From Trichoplax adhaerens (Eukaryota > Placozoa > Uniplacotomia > Trichoplacea > Trichoplacidae): a DNA stretch of 64,000 nt. The stretch spans positions 4,227,080 through 4,291,079 of the forward strand of contig NW_002060944.1 in NCBI RefSeq assembly GCF_000150275.1, given 5' to 3'. The translations under genes were made by a program, and so were the position numbers. Numbering within the stretch: position 1 is the first letter of the stretch; each line of letters begins with the position of its first letter. Positions 54,438 to 64,000 of this stretch are shown here, piece after piece. A model generated the notes under the pieces. That model did not search any database and was not told the DNA's origin. It saw only the letters and a program-made list of their open reading frames with translations.

Positions 54438-55376
54438 TTTGTCCTTTCCAGCTTTGGTATCCGTGGTTGGGCTACAACAGTTGTGCTGACGTTTGCCTTG
54501 TTTCGATCATGTTACTCTAGCACCCAGTACAGTACTAGAAGAAGACCTGAACTACAGTACGTCCAGTCCAGTACAGTACGTGACCAAATGCGTACAGGAT
54601 TCCAGTCCAGTACAGTACTGTACTTTACAATACTAAGTACGCTGCGTGATGTCAGTGTTTTCCTGTTACTCCAAGTACTGTAAGTACGCACTGTACGGTA
54701 CAGTACTGTACACTGTACAGTGCGTACAGTACTGTATCTGTATGAGATCTACAGTGCATATGATACAGTATGTACACTGTACAGTGCAGTTGCCTTGTTT
54801 CGATCATGTTACTCCAGACCTGAACCGCGTCTAGTCCAGTACAGTACGGTGACCAAATGCGTACAGTATACTGTAGGATTCCACTATACTGTACAATACT
54901 AAGTACGCTGGGTGATGTCAGTGTTTTCCTGTTACTCCAAGTACTGTAAGTACGTACTGTACTGTACAGTACTGTACTGTATCTGTATGAGATCTACAGT
55001 GCATACAGCTACAGTACATTAAGCACTACTGTACTGTACACTGTACTGCACTAGTGAAAATACGGTACGGTAAAATACAAATTATGGCGGGAACACCATA
55101 CTCGACAGTAGTATGCAGACTAGTGTACTGGACGTACACCAAGACGAAGACAGACTGTACGCAATACCGTATTACGGTACAGGACCGTGTAACACGTACG
55201 CAGCAGCGCACGACTGTTGGAGTACACGTCAGACGTCGACACGAACCTGGACGATTCTTTGACCACTTACTGTCGTCTTGCAAAGTTTCACTGAAATTTA
55301 TTTCTACCTACAGCATGGAGGATTAAAGGAAAAATCTTTTCAATTCTCGCAAATTTACTCTCCTGTATAAAATAAA
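54438..55376. promoter_or_regulatory. Divergent spacer TBCB / ANAPC5
   Basis: 940-bp head-to-head spacer that must include both promoters. Most of it is a duplicated block of about 297 bp full of CTGTA/TACAG repeats (see the repeat entry). The 300 bases nearest ANAPC5 are ordinary. Open frames on both strands here are translated repeat. Confidence 0.6.
54493..55080. repeat. About 297-bp tandem duplication with CTGTA palindromes
   Basis: TTGCCTTGTTTCGATCATG occurs at 54493 and 54790. The copies share GACCAAATGCGTACAG, CAATACTAAGTACGCTG, GATGTCAGTGTTTTCCTG and CTGTATGAGATCTACAGTGC in the same order. They differ by small indels, mostly in the number of CTGTA/TACAG units, as expected if those units expand or slip. 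Confidence 0.92.
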
Positions 55377-58300
55377 ATGAATTGTAGCCAAGTTTGTGAT
55401 GTCATTTTCACACCGCATAAGGTTTCGGTGTTGATTATGATCAAATTACTCTGTGACAATTATTTCGAATATTCCATTCAATGTCGTCGACAACTAAGTT
55501 GCCTGATTACAGAGCTCATCGAGGTTAGTCTTTGAATTGTTTTTCCCCTCTTTCACTACTTGCTAACCAATGTTACAATGATATTATACCTTTCATCACT
55601 GCAATGTTGAAGTCAAATGCAGCAATACTGCGTGTATTTGTACCTGAATTTATGCTGTATTCTGCTGTAAGATGTTGCACTTTGCATGTCCAACAATTTG
55701 GACCCTAGTCTTTCGTTGGGAACTTATTATTGAGAGCATTTTCTCTTACAAGTCCTGCTTTCATGCTGGAATACGCGTATATAATCTACAGGATTGTGCA
55801 GTACTTGCTAAATTGCCTTACAAGGACTACTCAGAGAAGATGAGAATGCATGCATACTGTACGGTACAATTAATTGTCTCCTTTGCTCAAGTACACCACT
55901 GTAGTAGTCTGAGTCCATTGATATAATGGATGTCGGATTGAATCAAAATTACTTTAGCAGTTTTGCAATGTCCATTGTTACTCTTATTATCATCAGGAAT
56001 TCAATAAGGCCTGTAACAGACTTTAGTGATATATTACTCCTATTTTGTTGATTTTTATGTTTTCTTAGCCTCGCTGTGCTGCACGTAGTGTTTTGTTTAT
56101 CAAATTGTAAATTTCGTTTTGATTCTTTTCACATCAGTATAAGTTTTTTTGAACGGTCAAACCCATTCACATACAGTATAAATTACTATGAGTATACTTA
56201 CTGTATACTTACAGGTATGGCATGTAATATAGTTGATCAATGATAAGCGTTAAGTCACGTTGTTGCCTACTTTGTACTATCAAAATAAACCCTTAACTCT
56301 TTATGTGTATACGCGTAGATAGTATTGAAGTAACTAAAAAATAGGCTCTTATTTCCAAGCAAAAATCTTACAAGTTGAAAGTGTAACTGAATACGAGTAC
56401 AGTGCCTGCTTATGTTTCATTGTTATTGTTAACTATGGAATCTTTTATTGCAATTTATTGACTGGATAGGCTCCACAATTAACCATTACACAAATCCAAG
56501 ATCGAATAGCAACCTTTGAAGGTGGAGAAGAAGTTATATCGGCGCTATGTCAAAAGTAAAGACAGTATAACAATAGCATTTGCATACTGTATACTCACAT
56601 AGAAATCAGTACATTTTATAATCCTCTATTTCATTAAGTATTTATTTACTGTTATAAGTATGCAAACACCAAATCTGAATGCTAATATCAGATCTAATTA
56701 TTGTCATTTCCTTTAAATTTTAAGATTAGATTCTTTGAAAGTTTTGGACTGTATGATCAACTTTTTTTCAGACTTGGATAACTATGTAGGAGAGGGAAAG
56801 GAAATTCGGAAAGACAGCTTGTTCGGTATTATATACAATAGTGATTGACAAAAAGTTATACATGATATTTTAATTTCATTCCTGAAAGGTTATTTTTTAT
56901 CTATAAATTTCAAATATACGAACGTAGTCCGATAAAGATTGGACATTTTTCTACATACAGGCGTTGGATAGCTGATGTTCTTAAATAAATTTGCAAGAGA
57001 TATTGTCATCTATTTCTCCGTGGATTACGCACGTGTAATTTTAATGTTTCAAACTGTTGATGTTTGCTTCGTGCAGGGATTTATGTACGCCACATGTCAG
57101 TGGAGTTTCAAAAGAAGGATTTTACACAAACTTATGAGTTAAGAAATCATATTTGCACTTTTAAACACAGTGCAATGGATGAAGTAGAATCGATTGAGTG
57201 AGTAATTGCCGCTAATAATTTTATTTATAGATAAATAAATCTCAATGTGGATAGATTAATTCTTGTTATAATCCTTAAATTTGTAAATTGATACTTGTCG
57301 TTCCAACGGGGCTGTTATTATAACGACTATTGCTTACTGGAATAACTGTACATTTTATCTCGTTTATAAAATGAAGTACAAAAGTCCGTGCATAGATATG
57401 TAAAATTTTATTTTTATATTTACGTTATTATAAATGCTTAGGTACAAACCATCAGCTGAATTGATAAATGATCAGATACGATTATTAGACACTATGGAAT
57501 CTCAAGCAGTATCTCCGCAACTGCTTCATGGCTATATAGAAAAAATTTTAAAAAATAGCCCTAACCAGCCCCAAATGGTAACGTGCTGTCAATTCATAGC
57601 AGTAACATCATTAGCGTAAGACTAATCGTAGTTCTATTTGGTAATAATTGATGATGCGTGCTTGGTCAGCACTGCAGTAGTAACATGTAGATTAATGAAC
57701 TACCCAAAGTCGTATGAGAATGATGCTAATACGCACTCCTTGCAATTTCATTGCAGCTTTTCGCCAAATACCTCAATTACATGAGATGCAAAGAATACGT
57801 TCAAGCAATCAATTGTCTACATCATTATTTTGAAGAAATGGACTTTCGTAGTACCACTAATGAACAAAAGCTGAAAAAGCGATTTTGTTACTTTCCACTA
57901 AATTTAGCCATACTTCATTGTTTATTAGGACACAAGTGAGTGTGTTGATTTCTCACTTCTACTCCCTATAAAATTGTAAATTAAACGAATAGAATATTGA
58001 CATGCGAGATAATTCTATTATTGTAGTGCCGAGGCTATACATGCATTAACTGAGGCAATTAGACTTGCACAAGAGGGAAGTGATCAAGAATGCTTACTGC
58101 ATGCTATCGTAAGCATATACGGTTGTAAATTGAATGTAACAGTAGATAAAGAATGTGATGTAGCTAACTGATAGTAATTTATATATTTGTTATTTAGCAT
58201 TGGTTATACTGGATAAAGAAAGAGGAGCATTCTACCGAATCATTAACATTATTAAATCAATTAATGAAACTGAGTGAAAATGTATCCTCTAAGGTTCCGT

Positions 58301-60666
58301 ATGCCATTATCATTTTATGCGGTGAAAATAACTTCATGCTTATTTTAAGAGTACAATGTACTAATCGATACTATTTTACAACAGATAAGTGGCTACGCTG
58401 CATTAAATACAATCAGAGAAGAAGTCTTAAAAGGAAATGAACCTTCTGGGTATAAAAACATTTATAATAATTGATTATTACTAACTTTGACTCTGGTTAT
58501 AATCAAGGCCTAACTTAAACATGTGATATTGATATCAATTTTCATCAAGGTACGATCCATAAAATATTTACGCATTATATTATAGGATATTTTATAGACT
58601 AACAACGGATGATGCTCTGATTTCCCAGTCGTCACTTAATGACTTATCTCCGACTTTATTTGCGGAAATTGCCGCAATATGGAGTCACTATGGTATAAAG
58701 TTAGTAATATTAACGCTTTAAAGTATCTATAGTGGACAGTATATGAAAAACCTAATTTTATAAAATAATATCGCCACTATAGTTCATTAGTTGTACTACA
58801 TTGCCAGCTATTGTTGGGAGGTTTCACAAATGAAGATAAGCGCCTGAACGATGAGATTATTGGATTACAATTTTGCAAATTGTCTTCTTATTTTGAGAAA
58901 GAGGTATATGCAAAATCTTTTACTCAGCTACAGATCGATATATATACGCACATTATTGAGTGGGTGTTATAAGGACTTATATTGAAGTACATGTAATTTT
59001 AGGGATATCCTAGCGTTGCAATGAAAATTCTCGATTACGCCTTAACAATATTTCCTGAGCACACCGAACAAGCGGAAGTATGAAAATCTATAACGATTGA
59101 TCAATTCTGTTGCATGTGTAGTAACTGGAACTATTTCGAAAAGCTATTAGAGATATCTAAGAAGAAATTAGCCTTTGAAAATGCACTAATGAAAGGTGAA
59201 ATTTCTTTGGCTAAAGCATTATCGACGGAACTTGCTACGACTGATAGCCTGGAATTTAGCTACAGGTTTTTAGTATCGTATTTGGACAGTTAATCCTTAT
59301 ATATCTAATACTCTGGTCGAACTGCGATGTAAGAAATTAATTTATTGACGCTAACATTTTCGCCTATCCATAGTCGAGCAATTATCATGAAAGAAACGAA
59401 TCAGTTTGCGGAAGCTTGTAATCTTCTTTACAAAATGTTGCAAGATGCGGAGTATGTACTAGATATCCTGTTCATTTTGCAATGATGATACTTAACTAGA
59501 TAAAGACAAGTTTGAAGTAATCTTGTTTTGCAAAAACTTTACGCCTAAGTAGTCCTGATATTGCCTGTTCTTGCTATCAACTCTGTTACTAATTCAAACT
59601 AATTCTGCAGTGAGGACAAAGTTATACTCAGGAACAAATTAATAACATTACCTCAGCATAGAATCAGGTAAAAACTAAAACTTAGCGATGAGATTTATTT
59701 AGGCTACAAAGCCTTAGTTTAGATGCATTAGTACACTTTCGGCATTGTATTGAACTCAATGCATTTATTCGCTATTTAAGTTGTAATCCATTGGCCTATA
59801 TACAATATAGTAGAATAATGAATTAAATATTGTGAAATAGGATATTGCGTTTACTTGGAGAAATTTATCTGGAAAGTAAGCAGCCGTGCAAAGCCATCGA
59901 GTATTTCTTACAATCCGTAACCTGTGCTTATTCTTACCATTTGCTTGACAGCATGATTGCATCCATGATAGGACTGGCTGAGGCCCAGGTAATGAACTTC
60001 GTCAAATTTTACCTGAATAACGTAAACCTCTATATATCTAGTATCGGTTTACCTAGTTTTATATTGCTTTAAATCTTTAAATTATAACACTTTTTTGAGT
60101 GATCGGTATTTATATCTATATTTAATTATAAACTATAATTATTAGTTCTCAATAGGGCTGTCAACAACTGCGCTGGATTTGCTTAATGACATAGCTGTAT
60201 CAGTTTCCAGTTTCGGTAAATACTCGTATGTACGATTCGTGTGTACTGTACACATCCGACACGTGCAGTGCCGTTCAGGATACAGTTCCATCAGTACCAA
60301 AAAATGATAACGCACTTACTTTATACATCTACTAGTATCACCAATTTTGCGAGCTAAGTTTTGGACAATGACGGCTAAGCTCCACTGGAAATTAGCGAAC
60401 AGGAGATTACCTCTGAGACACATCTTAAATCTGCTAGATCATGCGGGTACTATATTTGAAAGTAGGAACTATTATTTCGGCCTGAGAGAGGTCTTCTATA
60501 TGAAGGTATGAAGCCTTTTGTAGGTTACTGTATTATGTATAGATTAAGTTGAAGACTGTTTTTGTAGGCAATGATATACAACGAACTTGACTGTCAGGAA
60601 GATCGAAATAAATGCGCCAAGCAACTTCTTAATCTCACTGACTATTTAAATAGTGCAAGCATATGA
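55377..60666 (+). CDS. ANAPC5: Anaphase-promoting complex subunit 5, about 19 exons
   Basis: TPR-containing scaffold subunit of the APC/C ubiquitin ligase platform. The start ATG at 55377 opens a short N-terminus leading into FTPHKVSVLIMIKLL, the first conserved block. Early exons: 55377-55523, 56470-56555, 56725-56825, 57077-57197, 57442-57577, 57757-57935 and 58027-58108. Further exons follow at about 58200, 58383, 58587, 58782, 59003, 59159, 59374, 59611, 59841, 60145, 60355 and 60568. Family blocks are GIYVRHMSVEF, FPLNLAILHCLLGHNAEA, ALTEAIRLAQEGSDQECLLHAI, AIWSHYG, AEAQFSIGLSTTALDLL and AMIYNELDCQEDRNKCAKQL at the end. Total is roughly 675 residues (human 755). Exons 13, 17 and 18 need the acceptor a few bases away from the first AG to avoid stops. 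Confidence 0.92.
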
Positions 60667-61094
60667 TCATCTTACATTGAAAGTGTGATTATATATCTAT
60701 ATTTAATCCTTGTATAAAATTGTATTACAGAATTTTAGCTATTCGCTCTGCAAATTACTTTTGTATAAATGTAGCTTACTGTCTGTACCCTAGCGTTTAC
60801 TACGATTTTCATTCATACTCGATGATAAAAGGGTTTGATTATTACCGGGATTAAAGTATGATTTTTTTTTATTTTGTATATCTGGCATAAAATTTTCATA
60901 TGTTCCGCTCTGTGCAAAGAGGCTTGAGTGTAGTATTACTAGTATACCTACAGTATCTACAGTTTCAAACTGTTTTCCTCATTTTTAGGATACTTCAAGT
61001 TATATACTCAAATACTATAGATATACTGTACCATGTAAAAAATGACAAAATCAGATAAAATAACCCGTTGATGATACGTTCGTATATATTAAAA
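60667..61094. other. Convergent spacer ANAPC5 / VARS1
   Basis: 430 bases of AT-rich DNA between two 3' ends; expected to hold both 3' UTRs. Nothing else seen. Confidence 0.6.
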
Positions 61095-64000
61095 TTATTC
61101 TATTATTTTGAAAACTTGAATTGCCTTTTCAAGCTTTTGCAACTCCACTTGTATTTGAGATACCTGCAAATAATCATTAAATTTGCAACTTGTTTAGTTA
61201 CTACCTCACTTAAGGATATTTTAATACACTTCAGTTATGTTTAAGTACTGAAGCTTTTAGTACCTTTTCTGCGTTTAAGGCTTTAACGTTTTCTGGTACC
61301 TAATAATAAATGGTATAGAAATTATATTAAAAGCAATAACCCCTATTCTCGGTAGATTATGTAGCATGTACGAACAATATTTTTCGTGACTGTCAACAAT
61401 GGGTATCTGCCTTGCCTTGGTTGATTATTATCAAAGCTTACCTTGTCGTAGTTGTCACTCTGAGTAGATTCTTGCAACTTTTGCAACTGTTCATTTAGCC
61501 TACTTTGCTTAGTACTAAGCTTAGATAATTCCTTCTGAACATCTATAATCCCCCTGAGCATAACGTGAACTTCACACTTATCTGATACAGTGCTAATAGC
61601 ACAACCTGGTGGTGTATCACCAGTCGTGATCACGGACAAGCTGAACAAATCAAAGCAGTCATCAGCTGTCATTAGTTGTCGAAAGCAATGGCAAGGTTAT
61701 CATTAACTTACTTAGATGAATAGCTCAATGTAGTTATTTCTTGACGGTATTTCGAGACAGTAGAAGCGATTTCCTCGTTTGTACATTTAACAAAAACTAA
61801 TGAAAGAGATGCAGTTAAGCAAAAAGAGCGATGAAGTCTACTATGGTAGCTACTGCTTCTATACTTACTATCGGTTTTTGTTTTATTGGTTTGATATTCC
61901 GTACGAATAGAACGAACAACACGCGCAACTTCTTGGCAAAGGTTAACTTCATCTTCAATGTTCGTATTCCTCCAAGATAACTATGTGAGTATTAGGAGAC
62001 GTTTAGTAATGACTTATTTATATAATCTTAAGTAATACATATAAAACAGCAAAAATATTTGATAATTACATTTTCGGGATATCTCGCGACGGAGATACTC
62101 GGCGGCGAATCCTTGGTTCTATTAGGTAAGCGCTGCCAAAGTTCTTCAGTGACAAACGGCATACATGGATGAAGTAGGCGAAGACCATGATCTAAACAAA
62201 TGTATCTGCACAAGAATTAATGAGTTAAGCAAATAATAGGAGGGTATATTTCTACCAAAGACCTGAACTTCATTAAAAGCTTTATACATGAAGCATTCCA
62301 GATCATTCGGTAATTTAATGATTTTGAATTAAGTGCGGTATTTAGAAATTTGACACTTAATATCAGATAGCAAATTGGAAAAGATGAAATGGTCTATTTT
62401 TGGATACAGTACATTTCGAGCAATGTTTTGAGCTTCTTTGTTTGAATTCTGGAAAACTGGCTTCAAACATTCCTTGTAATGCCAAAACAGATTTTTTAAG
62501 TAATGTCCTCATTAAAGATCTATTACATATTTATTTTATTACTTACAATGTAGACATCGCAAAGATCGTACCACCAAAAGTTATATATAGCCGTAGTCAT
62601 ATCTTGAAATATGTACGTTTCAAAGCCCATATTGCAAACATCAGTGGCCATACTGAGTCGATTAAGGATCCATTGATCTATTAAGGATGCTTTCGTAAAG
62701 TCCTGCAAATGACAAGGTGGTAGAATTTTAGACCGATATAATAACTCTTGACTGAATAGTCTATCGAATCAGCTTCTTATGTATTATATATACTTGAGTT
62801 GAAGGGATAAAGTCATTTCCAATGACACTTAGAGCGAATTTCGTTGCATTCCAAATTTTATTGCAAAACTTCCGGTACCCCCAGGTACGTCCTACATCAA
62901 GATTGATATCTCTACCTAATTCAGTTAAGAGAAAAAGAGTAAGCTTTGATTAAACAACAATCACTAAATTGACCGTTTTAATACCTTGGGAAGAATAAGC
63001 CAAAAGAGTAAATCTTAGAGCATCTGCACCACATTCTGGAATGCCTTGAGGGAAGTCTTCTTTCTAAATTTTTAGATTATTTGTTAAGCGCGGCAGTAAC
63101 GATCCGAGAAATACAGTACTTTGGAACTAGCTTGCGTAAACAATTTCTATTTCATTGATTACCTGGCCCTGTATAGCCTTAGCTATCTCCTTTTTATCCA
63201 AATTTGAATTTCTTAATTGTTCATGCAAATCCTTAAGATAGTTATTTCACGAGTTGCAGTTAATATATCGTACTATGCACTTTCTTCAGCAGTATGAAAG
63301 TATAAAATATATCTCGTTGTATATTAATCGTAACCTCTAAACCTATCCCTGAGATAACATCCAAAGGATCAATAATATTGCCTAGTGATTTGCTCATTTT
63401 TCTTCCATGTGCATCACGGACAATCGCATGCAAGTAAATCTATAAGCATGTATATTGATTATTTTCATGGAAGAATTCTCAATCTATTATATATACTAAT
63501 TACTTCTTTAAAAGGTACATCTCCCATTAGCTTCATTCCAAAGAATACCATTCTTGCAACCCAAAAGAAAAGTATATCATGCCCAGTTTCAAGAAGGCTA
63601 CCAGGATAAAATGTCTTAAGATCTAGAGTCTAATAATATGCACAAAGTTACTTTTACACAACAAGTACAGTAGTATATTATGCATAAATAATCTGATAAC
63701 AGCAAGTTTTAACCTCATTTGGCCAACCGAATATTGCAAATGGGAAAAGTGCAGCTGAAAACCATGTATCGAGTACGTCTTCATCTACAGTCAATTAGAA
63801 TAGTAATGTAAGTATCTGTGTAGAATAGGAAAGACTCAAATGCTAGGAAATAAGAAAAGGGACCTTGTTTAAGGGTGATCTTCTCTTTTGGACAGTTAAA
63901 ACGATTGACAGCTTTATTCATAGCTTCATCTTCATTGTGGGCACTAAAAAATTTAACACACATCGCACAATTTAAATATTACAAATTAATCAAACTTTGT
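61095..64000 (-). CDS. VARS1: Valyl-tRNA synthetase, 3' (C-terminal) part, many exons
   Basis: Class I aminoacyl-tRNA synthetase charging tRNA-Val. The gene enters from beyond 64000, so the N-terminal part with the HIGH motif and most of the editing domain is missing. In protein order: KVNRF-type block near 63900, [10 protein letters not shown] and [11 protein letters not shown] (63720-63790), [11 protein letters not shown] (about 63540), [20 protein letters not shown] with the catalytic KMSKS loop (63350-63440), [16 protein letters not shown] (about 63000), [12 protein letters not shown]-like block (about 62850), then the anticodon-binding domain ([28 protein letters not shown]). The C-terminal exons 61640-61442, 61299-61264 and 61163-61095 encode [20 protein letters not shown] and a short coiled coil ending [10 protein letters not shown]. 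The TVSDKCEVH block and the coiled coil match the cytosolic animal enzyme. Confidence 0.94.

Noticed and set aside
54402-55326. Several open frames of 60-93 codons between TBCB and ANAPC5
   Set aside because: They overlap each other on both strands and are translated repeat sequence.

Overview
This window is nuclear DNA from an animal: AT-rich, with genes split into many small exons by short GT-AG introns, and no bacterial operon logic. The gene set (GM130, a CDK5RAP2/myomegalin-type protein with a CM1 motif, heparan sulfate 2-O-sulfotransferase, RNF26-like E3, dynactin p24, ALDH9A1, TBCB, ANAPC5, valyl-tRNA synthetase) is metazoan. The compact structure suggests an early-branching invertebrate. 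My best guess is a placozoan (Trichoplax/Hoilungia type), but this is inference, not proven by the sequence.

Layout: 164-5263 (+) 3' part of GOLGA2/GM130; 6645-9576 (-) glutamine synthetase, two coding exons; 9.6-17.2 kb, no gene recognised; 17.26-27.08 kb (-) large coiled-coil CDK5RAP2/myomegalin-family gene; 27.1-30.6 kb, no gene recognised, with a 177-bp tandem repeat; 30601-33833 (-) HS2ST1, eight exons; 35039-36265 (+) single-exon RNF26-like membrane RING E3; 36.3-42.3 kb, no gene recognised; 42339-42884 (-) single-exon HAD-fold protein; 45169-47919 (+) ALDH9A1, six exons; 48.8-49.5 kb tandem repeats; 49736-51453 (+) DCTN3, six exons; 52448-54437 (-) TBCB, six exons; 55377-60666 (+) ANAPC5, about nineteen exons; 61095-64000 (-) 3' part of VARS1.

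For GS, HS2ST1, ALDH9A1, DCTN3 and TBCB the exon joins were followed by hand and keep the reading frame throughout, giving proteins of about 365, 351, 525, 175 and 244 residues, close to their animal families. HS2ST1/RNF26, HAD/ALDH9A1 and TBCB/ANAPC5 are head-to-head pairs. Several products act on the Golgi-centrosome-microtubule axis (GM130, CDK5RAP2 family, dynactin p24, tubulin cofactor B), though animal genes need not be clustered by function.

The most unusual signal is non-coding. A pentanucleotide (CTGTA/TACAG, i.e. overlapping TACTGTAC/GTACAGTA) is repeated in both orientations, often as perfect palindromes. It is concentrated in the spacers just upstream of most gene starts here and nearly absent from exons. 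Three separate recent tandem duplications also sit in or next to these upstream regions.
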